Below are positions 16,214 through 25,488 of a DNA stretch of 64,000 nt, in pieces. The DNA is taken from assembly GCF_013378445.1 (NCBI RefSeq), contig NZ_JABXYK010000016.1, positions 1-64,000 of the forward strand, in the 5' to 3' direction. Every line of letters starts with the position of its first letter. Positions within the stretch are counted from its first letter, which is position 1. Origin of the DNA: Mycoplana rhizolycopersici (GTDB lineage Bacteria > Pseudomonadota > Alphaproteobacteria > Rhizobiales > Rhizobiaceae). Both the position numbers and the translations under genes were made by a program. The notes under the pieces are model-generated. The model saw nothing but the letters and a program-made list of their open reading frames with translations, had not been told where the DNA came from and ran no database searches.

Positions 16214-18673
16214 ATGCTGAAAGTCGTCAAGGAAGAGCTTGGGTTTGGGAAGGTCGCCGGCAACGAGCGGCCTATGTCCGTTCACATTCCCTACATGCGG
16301 CATGTGTCTGACACGGTCATCGGGCTCGAGAATGGAACCCTGATCAGCGTCATCAAGCTCGATGGACTGTTCTTCCAGACGGAGGACCAGGCCGAATTGA
16401 ACATGCGTTCTGTTGTGCAGAACACCATGATCCGAGCTCTAGGTTCGAGCCGCTATTCTCTGTGGTCGACCGTAATCCGTCGTGAGGTGGAGACCGAAAT
16501 CGGCGGTTCGTTCGATTCCTCCTTCTGCGAGATCCTGAACGATCGTTATATGGACCAACTTCGCAAGAAGCGGATGTTCACGAACGAAATCTACCTGACG
16601 ATCGTGCGTTCGAGCATGAAAGGGGCGCTTGGCCTCGGCGACTCGCTAAAGCGGATCTTTGAACGCTCGAACAAGGAGGCCAGGTCCCAAGCGACCCGTG
16701 AGGACGTGACCGACCTTGAAGAGCTGGTTGGGAACATCGTGAAAGAGTTGCACAAGTACGGCGCAAAGCCGCTTGGCATCACGTATCGCAAGAAATCGGA
16801 CGATACCGCGAAGAAGGACATCGATGGGGAAGAGGCTAAGGGCGATCCGTATTCGGAGCCCTGCGAGTTCTTCAACACGATCCTGACCTGCGGTGTGCCG
16901 CGAAAGATGCGGCTTCCGCGCATGGGAATCCGCAACTACGTCGGCACTTCACGGCTTCACTTTTCAAAGCGGACGATGCAGGCACAAGCGGCGGTGGAAG
17001 AAGATAGCCGGTATGCCGCTCTACTCTCGATCAAAGAATATCCTCCATTCACTGGTCCCGGCATGTTGGATGGGTTGCTGCAGGTGAACCACGAGTTCAT
17101 CCTGACCCAGTCTTTCACCCTTGCAGACAAGCCGATCGCACAAGAGCGGATCAGCCGCCTTCAACGCCAAATCAAGGCCTCCGACGAAGCGGGTAGCTCG
17201 GTCGAATCCGACATCGACTATGCATTGAACAGCCTCCTCAATCAGGAGGCTGTATTCGGCTTCCATCATTTTTCGCTTCTGTGCATTTCGCGGGACCTCG
17301 ACGGATTGAGCCGTTGCGTGTCGGAACTTGGCGCTTGCCTCACCGACATGAACATCAACTGGCTCCGGGAGGATCTTAATCTTGAAGCGGCGTTCTGGGC
17401 GCAGCTGCCGGGAAACCGCTCCTACATCTCCCGCATCGCCATGCTGTCGAGCGCCAACTTCTCCGGCCTTTCCTCGATGCATAATTTCGCGACTGGACAA
17501 GCGGATCGCACCCATTGGGGCCTGCCGATCACCATTCTGGAAACGACCTCACAAACCCCCTACTGGTTCAACTTCCACCGTCGCGATATCGGGCACTTCA
17601 CGGTGACTGGTCCGACAGGCTCCGGCAAGACCGTTGGTTTGACCTTCCTGCTGGCTCAGGCGATGCGGGTTTCACCCACGCCTCGCGCCGTGTTCTTTGA
17701 TAAGGACCGCGGGGCCGAGATCTTCGTCAGGGCGATCGGCGGAGCCTACGAGGTTCTGTCTCCGGGAACGCCCACGGGTTTTAACCCGCTGCAATTGCAA
17801 AACACCGGCGAGAATCGGGAATTTCTGGTCCGTCTGCTCAAGGCCATGCTGCGCGGCGATCGACGCACCGACTTCACGCAAGAGGACGAGGACACGCTGG
17901 AAAAGGCAATCGTCCGGATCATGCAGGAGCCTGCAGCTCAGCGAAACCTCCCGAATCTTGCCGGCCTCTTGATGGGGCGGTCCAAGGCCGATGCCAACGA
18001 TCTATACTCGCGGCTTCGCCCTTGGATCGAAGGCGAAAAAGCCTGGCTGTTCAACGCGCCCCATGACGTCCTGTCCTTCTCGGGGCACAGCGTATTTGGC
18101 TTTGATATGACCAACATCCTCGGAAACGAGGAGCTAAGAACCCCTGCGCTGATGTATCTTTATCATCGGCTGGACGAGCTGCTGGACGGTAACCCCGTCA
18201 TGTTCTTCATGGATGAAGGCTGGCAGCTGCTAATGGACGACACTTTCAGCGCCTTCATCGTCGACAAGATGAAGACGATCCGAAAGCTCAACGGCATCGT
18301 GGGCTTTGGTACGCAATCGGCCGCTGACATCACCAAATCCAAAGCGTCGCACACGCTCATTGAGCAATCGGCGACCAACATCCACTTCCCGAACCCACGG
18401 GCTGACGAAGAGAGCTACATCAAGCGCTTCGGCCTGACGGTGAAGGAGTTCAAGTTCATCAAGAACACGCCTCCTGAAAAGAGAACCTTCCTGATTAAGC
18501 ATGGCAACGACTCTGTCATTGCGCGTCTCGATCTGTCGACAATGCCGGATCTCGTGAAGGTGCTTTCAGGACGCAAGGAGACGATCGAGGAGTGCGCGGC
18601 ACTTCGCGAGCAGTACGGAGACGAACCCGAAAACTGGTTGGCGAAATTCTGCGGATGGGAGAAGGCCGAATGA
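16214..18673 (+). CDS. virB4: VirB4-like ATPase
   Basis: This 819-residue ATPase drives pilus assembly and secretion at the inner membrane. The CagE/TrbE/VirB N-terminal domain is followed by Walker [12 protein letters not shown] (near residue 462) and Walker B FFMDEGW (near 660). Length is normal. Its TGA overlaps the ATG of the next gene. Confidence 0.95.
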   Translation: MLKVVKEELGFGKVAGNERPMSVHIPYMRHVSDTVIGLENGTLISVIKLDGLFFQTEDQAELNMRSVVQNTMIRALGSSRYSLWSTVIRREVETEIGGSFDSSFCEILNDRYMDQLRKKRMFTNEIYLTIVRSSMKGALGLGDSLKRIFERSNKEARSQATREDVTDLEELVGNIVKELHKYGAKPLGITYRKKSDDTAKKDIDGEEAKGDPYSEPCEFFNTILTCGVPRKMRLPRMGIRNYVGTSRLHFSKRTMQAQAAVEEDSRYAALLSIKEYPPFTGPGMLDGLLQVNHEFILTQSFTLADKPIAQERISRLQRQIKASDEAGSSVESDIDYALNSLLNQEAVFGFHHFSLLCISRDLDGLSRCVSELGACLTDMNINWLREDLNLEAAFWAQLPGNRSYISRIAMLSSANFSGLSSMHNFATGQADRTHWGLPITILETTSQTPYWFNFHRRDIGHFTVTGPTGSGKTVGLTFLLAQAMRVSPTPRAVFFDKDRGAEIFVRAIGGAYEVLSPGTPTGFNPLQLQNTGENREFLVRLLKAMLRGDRRTDFTQEDEDTLEKAIVRIMQEPAAQRNLPNLAGLLMGRSKADANDLYSRLRPWIEGEKAWLFNAPHDVLSFSGHSVFGFDMTNILGNEELRTPALMYLYHRLDELLDGNPVMFFMDEGWQLLMDDTFSAFIVDKMKTIRKLNGIVGFGTQSAADITKSKASHTLIEQSATNIHFPNPRADEESYIKRFGLTVKEFKFIKNTPPEKRTFLIKHGNDSVIARLDLSTMPDLVKVLSGRKETIEECAALREQYGDEPENWLAKFCGWEKAE

Positions 18674-19761
18674 GGAACAGTCGGACTCTGACGCTGCTGG
18701 TTGCAGCCTTGGCTTTGGGGACAGCGCCGCCCGCCTCCTCGCAGGTTCCTGTTACGGATGGCGCCCTCACTTCAACAGATGCAGTGCGCAATGAAACGAC
18801 GAAGCAGATCGAGGAAACCGACAGTCGTCGGCACTCCGTGAGCAAGAGCGTCACATGCTCGATGTATCGGCCCGGGCGCGGAGGTGACGCCCCCTCGGCA
18901 GCACAAGCCAATCCGGAGATCGTCGGCCTCGTGAAGCGAGTGGCGCGTGAGGAGGGGGTAGACGAAACCCTCTTCATGTCCCTCGTCTACCAGGAGAGCC
19001 GGTTCAATCCCTGCGCAAAGTCGCCTGTCGGCGCTATGGGCTTGTCGCAGCTGATGCCGGGCACTGCCAAGGATCTTGGCGTGAATCCTCACGATATCGA
19101 GGATAATCTTCGCGGCGGCGCACGCTACCTGAAGCAGCAGCTCCGTACCTTCAACGGCAATACCAACCTTGCGCTCGCCGCATACAACGCGGGGCCAGGC
19201 AACGTTCGGAAGTATGGCGGCATTCCTCCGTTCAAGGAGACGCAGGGATATGTAGCCGCGATCAAGGGTAAGTGGATGCCTCAGTTTGGAGGCTCCGATG
19301 TGTCGAACATCCCCGAAAACTTCGGCGGAGGCACGTCGGGCTTTTCAGGTGCGAGAGACGCAACGATCAACTCAATGGCAACCAGCCAGTCGATTTCCGA
19401 AAACAGCGGGAACGTCGCGTCATGGCTTCAGCAACTCGGCCAGATGGAAAGCGGCACGATCCAAGACAGCTGGGACCACAATTCCGGCGCACGCAATGCC
19501 AACCTCGAGATGATGAACCAGGTCATCCGCCTCGGAACAACGATGGCGGAGCTTATGAATTCTCAAAATGCACTCGATCTGGGCGGGCTCTCGGGGTCTT
19601 CGCGGTCCAGCGACTACAAGCGAGACGAGAAGGAAGACGATCGCGAGGTAGCTGACCTCTGCGACAAGGAACTGCAGCTTGAGTGGAATCCGGAGGAACA
19701 GGCCTGCGTTCGAAAACTCGAACCAGAGGCTGACATGAAGCTGATGTTGAGCGCCGAATGA
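18670..19761 (+). CDS. Second lytic transglycosylase within the virB operon
   Basis: A signal peptide (1-25) and an SLT domain (about 80-200) with the catalytic glutamate in YQESRFNPC, then [11 protein letters not shown] and [12 protein letters not shown]-terminal region of about 160 residues, polar and of unknown function, follows. The start at 18670 overlaps the virB4 stop (ATGA) and gives the signal peptide. Having a second transglycosylase between virB4 and virB5, besides VirB1, is unusual; the extension may fix it to the channel. Confidence 0.85.
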   Translation: MRNSRTLTLLVAALALGTAPPASSQVPVTDGALTSTDAVRNETTKQIEETDSRRHSVSKSVTCSMYRPGRGGDAPSAAQANPEIVGLVKRVAREEGVDETLFMSLVYQESRFNPCAKSPVGAMGLSQLMPGTAKDLGVNPHDIEDNLRGGARYLKQQLRTFNGNTNLALAAYNAGPGNVRKYGGIPPFKETQGYVAAIKGKWMPQFGGSDVSNIPENFGGGTSGFSGARDATINSMATSQSISENSGNVASWLQQLGQMESGTIQDSWDHNSGARNANLEMMNQVIRLGTTMAELMNSQNALDLGGLSGSSRSSDYKRDEKEDDREVADLCDKELQLEWNPEEQACVRKLEPEADMKLMLSAE

Positions 19762-19775
19762 CAAGGAGAACGGCC

Positions 19776-20474
19776 ATGAAAAGAGCATTTCTGACTGCGT
19801 TTTCGCTAGCGATGGCGTCTACCGCGCTTGCACAGGTTCCCGTGATCGACAGCGCCAACCTGAAGATCGCAACGGAAACCTCTCAGACGACTGACCAGAT
19901 CCTGGACACGAACAAGGAGGTTCTGAAGACGGTAGAAGAGACGCTTAAAGCCGTCACAGGGGATCGCGGGAGCGTTTCCAATCCCATGCAGAACCTCGCC
20001 GTCGGTCAAGGGTTCAGCGTCTCTCAGATGCCGTCACTCGACAGCCTCATGCAGGGCGGGGTCCCGAACTTCGGCAGCATGGGCGGTGACATCGGCCAGA
20101 TTGCCACAACCTTCATCAACGGTCTTCAGCTCGTAAAGAACTTGTCTGGCAAGGCGGACAGCACGTTCTCTGGCGACAAGTCCTACGAAGAAATGATGAA
20201 GACCGTCCTTGGAGTTGCTGCCCTAGTCACCGGCTCGCAACAGGCCGTTCAGTCGCGAACACAGGCATTCCAGCAGGCAGGTCAGCAGATCGGCCAGGCC
20301 GAAGACATCAAAGGGTCCATCGATCAAAACACACAGCTGCAGGTCCAAACCGGCCTGACGATCAACGAAATGATTGGCGTGATGAATGGGGCGGTCGGCT
20401 CCCTGCAGGCTCAAAACCAGCGCCGCCTTGTCGACATCTCCAATACCAAGAAGGCGCTGACCTACGGTGACTAA
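19776..20474 (+). CDS. virB5: VirB5-like minor pilin
   Basis: A 232-residue exported protein with signal peptide MKRAFLTAFSLAMASTALA and a mature part rich in helix-forming, glutamine-rich repeats, as VirB5 proteins are. The start at 19776 has AAGGAG; an ATG at 19758 overlaps the previous stop and may also be used. It is placed as VirB5 from position and form. Confidence 0.8.
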   Translation: MKRAFLTAFSLAMASTALAQVPVIDSANLKIATETSQTTDQILDTNKEVLKTVEETLKAVTGDRGSVSNPMQNLAVGQGFSVSQMPSLDSLMQGGVPNFGSMGGDIGQIATTFINGLQLVKNLSGKADSTFSGDKSYEEMMKTVLGVAALVTGSQQAVQSRTQAFQQAGQQIGQAEDIKGSIDQNTQLQVQTGLTINEMIGVMNGAVGSLQAQNQRRLVDISNTKKALTYGD

Positions 20475-20703
20475 GACATTCCGAATGAAAGGCTTTGTGC
20501 TCCTCTCTGTTCTGGTTGCTGCCGGCGTAACCGGCTGCGCCGGTGCTCCGAAAGAGAAGACTGCACCATGCAAGAGGCCGGCAAACCTCACATCCTACGC
20601 CGAGGATCCGCGACAGGAGTGTGGCCCAATGACCAGCGTGAATGGCAACCCATCGGAAGCGCTGGCGGCGATCGACGCTTTCGCTGCAAGCGGAGAGCAG
20701 TAA
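20467..20703 (+). CDS. Small lipoprotein in the Eex/VirB7 position
   Basis: A 78-residue lipoprotein with a lipobox AGVTGC and a short cysteine-containing mature part (PCKRPAN, RQECGP). It lies between virB5 and virB6, where pKM101-type systems encode entry-exclusion lipoprotein Eex. No gene for VirB7 is found between virB6 and virB8, so this may be the VirB7 counterpart, an exclusion protein, or both. GTG at 20467 or ATG at 20485 may be the start. Confidence 0.7.
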   Translation: MTKTFRMKGFVLLSVLVAAGVTGCAGAPKEKTAPCKRPANLTSYAEDPRQECGPMTSVNGNPSEALAAIDAFAASGEQ

Positions 20704-20707
20704 CCCC

Positions 20708-21733
20708 ATGAACTTTCTAGGCGGCCTGCTTGAGGCTCTTGAAGATGCAGGGCGGAATTTCTCCCAACGGGCCTATGAGGTGGTTGGCGACGAGATCTTG
20801 CCCTTGCTGACGATCATGCTGATTGCCTACGTCGCCTATTACGGACTTCAACTCGTCATGGGGACCGCGCGAGTGAGCGTCGGCGAGATCGTCGGCCGGG
20901 TCGTGCGAATGATGATTATTGTCGCCTTCATTGATCAGTGGGGCAACTTCCAGACCTTCTTTTACGACTGGCTAAACAACACGCCGGAAGACGTGGGAAG
21001 GGCACTCCTGACGGCCAGTGGAACCGGAATTACCGAACCGACTGACGGCCTTTCCATGATTTGGAAAACAGCAAATGACGCAGCCGCGGCATTCGCTGAG
21101 CAGTCAGGCTACTTTGCCATTCTGCCGGGCCTCATAGGCTTCTTGATCATGTTTGCGGTCGGGGTTTTCATTGCGGTAGCGCTCGCAATTCTGGTGCTGG
21201 CAAAGGTGATGATGTGGGTTCTGCTTGGCACTGCACCCATCTTCATTGCCTGCCTGTTGTTTGACTCGACCCGTCAGTACGGGATGGCTTGGTTCCAGCA
21301 GGTTCTGACCTACGCTCTCATGCCATTATTCGTCTATGTCGTCGCCGCCTTTCTCATCACGACCATGGACGCTGAACTGCAGAAGGTCGCAGCGGCAGCA
21401 TCCGCGAACGAGATCCAGCTAGACGATATCTCGGCTTTCGTCCTGATCTGTGCGGCTGGCGCATTTGTTCTCTTCAATGTCCAAACACTTGCGCAGGGCA
21501 TCACGGGAGGCGTGGCAACGGGTATCGGACAAATCGCCAAATCCGTGGGTTATGCATCGGGCGTCGCACTACCTCTGAAGGCATGGGATGGAACCCGTTC
21601 TCTAGCCGGAAAGGCAGGGGAGATCGGCATGGCTGCGCGCGCCAGAACCCATGCCGGCATGAAGACCAATCTCCAAAATGCTGCGGCAGAAGCGATGCAA
21701 AACCGGATTAGCAACAACAGCATGCCCTCGTAG
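20708..21733 (+). CDS. virB6: VirB6-like channel protein
   Basis: A 341-residue inner-membrane protein with at least five hydrophobic segments and a TrbL/VirB6 pattern (VMMWVLLGTAPIFIACLLF). The start at 20708 lies just after the lipoprotein stop; the longer frame overlaps that gene and is a shadow. The hydrophilic C-terminus ends MQNRISNNSMPS. Confidence 0.9.
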   Translation: MNFLGGLLEALEDAGRNFSQRAYEVVGDEILPLLTIMLIAYVAYYGLQLVMGTARVSVGEIVGRVVRMMIIVAFIDQWGNFQTFFYDWLNNTPEDVGRALLTASGTGITEPTDGLSMIWKTANDAAAAFAEQSGYFAILPGLIGFLIMFAVGVFIAVALAILVLAKVMMWVLLGTAPIFIACLLFDSTRQYGMAWFQQVLTYALMPLFVYVVAAFLITTMDAELQKVAAAASANEIQLDDISAFVLICAAGAFVLFNVQTLAQGITGGVATGIGQIAKSVGYASGVALPLKAWDGTRSLAGKAGEIGMAARARTHAGMKTNLQNAAAEAMQNRISNNSMPS

Positions 21734-21772
21734 AGCGCGCGCTGTTCGAGAGTAACGTAAGGGCTAGATTTC

Positions 21773-22465
21773 ATGGCAGATTCGAATGATGCTCTCCGGA
21801 GCTATTTTCAGGATGGGGACCGTTGGGAACAAGAGATCGTCAAAAAGGCCAAACGGTCCAAGGCGTTCGCTTGGCTGATTACGCTGATCTTCGGCGGCAT
21901 CACGATCCTGTCGCTCTCCGCATTGGTGATGCTCGTGCCCCTCAAGAGCTTCGAGCCGTACATTGTCGAGGTCGACAAGAACACTGGCTACATTGAGGTC
22001 AAGACAGGGCTGACCCGAACATCGAACATCACCGATCAGCAGGCGGTCACTCAGGCGAATGTCGTCCGTTACATTCGATCCCGCGAGGGCTATGATCCTT
22101 TTGCCATCGAGCAGAACTTTGGAATTGCAGCTTTGCTCTCCACCGGCGACGCAGCGCGCGACCTCCAGGCTCAATGGAGTGCCGCGAACCCTGACAATCC
22201 AGCTCGCCGGCTCGGCAAAAACAAGTCGATCACCGTCGACATAAAGTCCGTCACCTTCCCCAACACGACAACGGCGCTCGTCCGTTTCTCGACGCATGAG
22301 CGCTCTGATTCAGACGTCATCACGCGCCATTTCATCTCTATCGTTCGCTATCGCTACACGGATACGCCTGAGCGCAACGAATGGCGCTTCGAAAACCCGT
22401 TGGGCTTCCAGGTTTATGACTACCGCCGTGATCAGGAAACGGTGACCTCGGGAGGCCAGCAGTGA
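21773..22465 (+). CDS. virB8: VirB8-like channel protein
   Basis: A 230-residue bitopic inner-membrane protein: short cytoplasmic part, one membrane segment (about 40-62) and a periplasmic NTF2-like domain. It starts only 39 bases after virB6, which leaves no room for a separate virB7. It overlaps virB9 by four bases. Confidence 0.93.
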   Translation: MADSNDALRSYFQDGDRWEQEIVKKAKRSKAFAWLITLIFGGITILSLSALVMLVPLKSFEPYIVEVDKNTGYIEVKTGLTRTSNITDQQAVTQANVVRYIRSREGYDPFAIEQNFGIAALLSTGDAARDLQAQWSAANPDNPARRLGKNKSITVDIKSVTFPNTTTALVRFSTHERSDSDVITRHFISIVRYRYTDTPERNEWRFENPLGFQVYDYRRDQETVTSGGQQ

Positions 22466-23274
22466 AATATGGCTTCCTACTGGCGGCGTGGATCGCCGCT
22501 CTCACGATGACTCACGCCTATGCGGCGCAACAGCCCCGCCCTGGCAGTCTGGATGCGCGTGTGACCAGTGTTGTCTATCAGCCGAACAACGTCGTGAAGG
22601 TGTCTGCGACCTACGGCATCTCGACGATGATCATCTTCGACGAAGATGAGAAGTTTGAGACGATCTCGCTTGGCGACACCGACAGTTGGCAGGTTGCCCC
22701 GTCCGAAAAGGGCAACATCCTTTTCGTCAAGCCGATAGCCAAGGACGTTTCCACAAACATGAACGTGGTGACCTCAAAGAGGATCTACTTCCTTGAGCTC
22801 AACGACTATGCACCGGAAGCAGGGAAAAAGGTCTTCGGCATTCGCTTCGTTTATCCGGAGAAGAACCTGAACGAGTCTCTGCGGAAGGAGGCTGAGTTTC
22901 GGGCAGCTAACCCGAACATTTCGAGCATCGACAAAGCGAACGTCAATATTGACTACTCTTTCTCGGGCGACGCGGCGCTGAAGCCGACAATGGTCTTCGA
23001 TGACGGAAAGAAGACCTTTTTCAAGTTCGGCCGAGGGACCGTGCCGGCCATTTTTGCCGTTCAATCCGACTTCTCCGAGACCCTGCGAAACTTCCGCAAG
23101 GAAGGCGAATACATCGTCGTTGACGGCGTAGCCACGCAATACACGCTCCGGGACGGAAACCAGTGGACGTGCATTTTCAACCTCCGCAAGCCGGACTTTG
23201 CAGCACCTGATCCTGACATCATGGCTCCGAAACCGGATCCTGATGCCAGCAAACGCAGGAGGAGCGGCAACTAA
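22462..23274 (+). CDS. virB9: VirB9-like core-complex protein
   Basis: A 270-residue periplasmic/outer-membrane core component with signal peptide (1-21, ending HAYAA). Regions such as ARVTSVVYQPNNVVKVSATY and VFDDGKKTFFKF are typical of the family. GTG start with GGAGG. It overlaps virB10 by one base. Confidence 0.94.
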   Translation: MKYGFLLAAWIAALTMTHAYAAQQPRPGSLDARVTSVVYQPNNVVKVSATYGISTMIIFDEDEKFETISLGDTDSWQVAPSEKGNILFVKPIAKDVSTNMNVVTSKRIYFLELNDYAPEAGKKVFGIRFVYPEKNLNESLRKEAEFRAANPNISSIDKANVNIDYSFSGDAALKPTMVFDDGKKTFFKFGRGTVPAIFAVQSDFSETLRNFRKEGEYIVVDGVATQYTLRDGNQWTCIFNLRKPDFAAPDPDIMAPKPDPDASKRRRSGN

Positions 23275-24485
23275 TGAAGCGCAGCCCTGAACTTGACGCA
23301 ATGGCGGCGGCCGACGAGGCCGAAATCAGCAATCGAAACGTGAAGCGCAATCAAACGGTCGGCATGGCCGCCCTTTTGCTGGCTGGCGTCTTCGCCGCGT
23401 ACCTGGTGCTCGCGACGTCCGGAGAAAGCCCGCCTGAAAGCCCGCAAAGTGAGGAGGAGTTCCGTACCACGACCTTCCGGCCGCCCGGTTTCGTGCGCGA
23501 TGGAGAACCCACTCCCCCACCACCCGAACAGCCTGTCTTGGAACTTCCACCTCCGCCTCCTCCGCCGCCAGCTCCGCCGGTGGATGTCACTGAATTCAAC
23601 GTGCCTCCCCCGCCCGAAGTCGCTCAACCGGCGAGCGCCCCCCCGCCCGCCGAAGAGGTGTTTCCGGAGCGATTTCGGTCAAAGCTAATCACGCTTGACC
23701 AGAACCTGGGAGGATCCGCGAATGGTTCGCTCGATGGCTCGAACAGCGGCACGCCTTTGACCGTCGCTGGCGAGGATCGCAACAGCCAGTACCTGTCCTC
23801 AGCGAGTGCGATCGGTGACCGTTCCGCCAAGGCCCGACAGATCGAGCGCATCGACGCCATGATCCCAGAGGGCACGCTGATCCCCGGCATCTTAGAAACG
23901 GCGATCGTCAGCGACCTTCCGGGCCAGGTGCGGGCCATCACATCCAAGGATGTCTACTCCTTCGATGGGCGGCGTGTCCTGATCCCAACAGGAACACGCC
24001 TGATCGGGGAATATCAGTCCGAAGTTACGCGGGGGCAGAAGCGGGTCTTTGTCGTGTGGACGAGGCTGATCCGGGATGACGGCGTGTCGGTGCGTTTGAA
24101 CTCCATCGGCACGGACAGCCTCGGGCGATCGGGCCTGACGGGACATGTCGACAACAAGTTCCGTGAGCGCTTTGGCGCATCAATCTTGCTGTCGATCGTC
24201 GGAGGCGGTGCAAGCTATCTAACCGGATACGGTAGCGACTCCAGCTCCGGAAACGATGATGCCGAAAGAGGTGCTGAATTGGCGCGAGAAACGATCGCGC
24301 AGACCTTCAGCGACATGGCGAACACGGTCCTTGCCGAAAACCTGAGGATCCCGCCAACGATCAGCGTACCGCAAGGCGAGCGGATCTTTGTCTATGTTCG
24401 CCAGGACCTCGATTTCAGCGCCATGTACGACGATCCTGTCACGGAAGCGATGAAGGAGATCAAACGTGAACGTTATGGTAGGTAA
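23274..24485 (+). CDS. virB10: VirB10-like core-complex protein
   Basis: A 403-residue protein that spans both membranes: N-terminal cytoplasmic part, one membrane helix (about 25-45), a proline-rich periplasmic stretch (about 75-125, many PPP runs) and the C-terminal TrbI/VirB10 barrel (IPEGTLIPGILETA onward). It overlaps virB11 by 20 bases. Confidence 0.95.
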   Translation: MKRSPELDAMAAADEAEISNRNVKRNQTVGMAALLLAGVFAAYLVLATSGESPPESPQSEEEFRTTTFRPPGFVRDGEPTPPPPEQPVLELPPPPPPPPAPPVDVTEFNVPPPPEVAQPASAPPPAEEVFPERFRSKLITLDQNLGGSANGSLDGSNSGTPLTVAGEDRNSQYLSSASAIGDRSAKARQIERIDAMIPEGTLIPGILETAIVSDLPGQVRAITSKDVYSFDGRRVLIPTGTRLIGEYQSEVTRGQKRVFVVWTRLIRDDGVSVRLNSIGTDSLGRSGLTGHVDNKFRERFGASILLSIVGGGASYLTGYGSDSSSGNDDAERGAELARETIAQTFSDMANTVLAENLRIPPTISVPQGERIFVYVRQDLDFSAMYDDPVTEAMKEIKRERYGR

Positions 24486-25488
24486 CACGACCGCTCATGA
24501 TCCTCATTATTTCCTGAACCGGTCTCTGGAGCCCATCAGGCAATTTCTCGATGACCCGAAGGTGGTTGAGATTGCGGTGAACCGGCCAGGCCAAGTCTAT
24601 GTTGAGCGCTTCGGTGCTGATCACATGGAGCATCATGAAATCGATGCTCTGACGGCACGCGAGATCGAGAACATTGGCGAGCGGGTTGCCGCAGCGACAA
24701 AGCAGTTCCTCAACGCCGCTAATCCGATCCTTAGCGCAGCACTGCCGACCGGCGAACGTATCCAGGTCGTCTTGCCGCCCGCGGCACCTGATGGTGGGTC
24801 GATCACGATCCGTAAGCAGGTTGTGCAGAATTTCTCTCTGCAGGACTACCGTGACAACGGCTCTCTCGACAAAGTCTCGGTTGCTGTCGGAGGCCTGAGC
24901 GACGTGGATCGGGAGCTGATCGCCTATCTACGCGCGGAGAAGATCTACGACTTCATCCATACGGCCATCACGAAGCGGGTTTCGATCCTGATCAGTGGCG
25001 GCACGTCGTCGGGCAAAACCACCTTTCTGAACGCTTGCCTGAACTCTGTAGACCTGAATGAGCGGATCCTGACGCTTGAAGACACTCGTGAGCTATTCCC
25101 ACCACAGAAGAACGCGGTCCACCTGATCGCCTCCAAGGGTGGGCAAGGCACGGCAAACGTGACGATTCAAAACCTTCTTGAATCGGCGCTTCGAATGCGG
25201 CCGGATCGCCTCTTTGTTGGCGAGATTCGTGGAGCTGAGGCCTTTTCATTCCTTCGCGCCATCAACACAGGCCACCCGGGCAGCATGTCGACAGTACACG
25301 CTGATACGCCGCTCGGCGCCTATGAACAGCTCGCCATGATGATGCAGCAGTCCGGCATGTCCGCGGGCTACTCCAAGCAGGATCTGATGTCCTACATCCA
25401 AATGGTCATTCCGATCGTGATCCAGCTCAGGCGCGAAGGCGGCAAGCGCGGGGTATCCGAAATCTACTTCGCACGGGATGCATCATGA
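24466..25488 (+). CDS. virB11: VirB11-like ATPase
   Basis: A 340-residue hexameric traffic ATPase. Walker A is SGGTSSGKTTF (near 176), then EDTRELF and the Walker B region RPDRLFVGEIRG. The GTG at 24466 has AAGGAG at good spacing inside virB10. It overlaps virD4 by four bases. Confidence 0.95.
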   Translation: MNVMVGNTTAHDPHYFLNRSLEPIRQFLDDPKVVEIAVNRPGQVYVERFGADHMEHHEIDALTAREIENIGERVAAATKQFLNAANPILSAALPTGERIQVVLPPAAPDGGSITIRKQVVQNFSLQDYRDNGSLDKVSVAVGGLSDVDRELIAYLRAEKIYDFIHTAITKRVSILISGGTSSGKTTFLNACLNSVDLNERILTLEDTRELFPPQKNAVHLIASKGGQGTANVTIQNLLESALRMRPDRLFVGEIRGAEAFSFLRAINTGHPGSMSTVHADTPLGAYEQLAMMMQQSGMSAGYSKQDLMSYIQMVIPIVIQLRREGGKRGVSEIYFARDAS

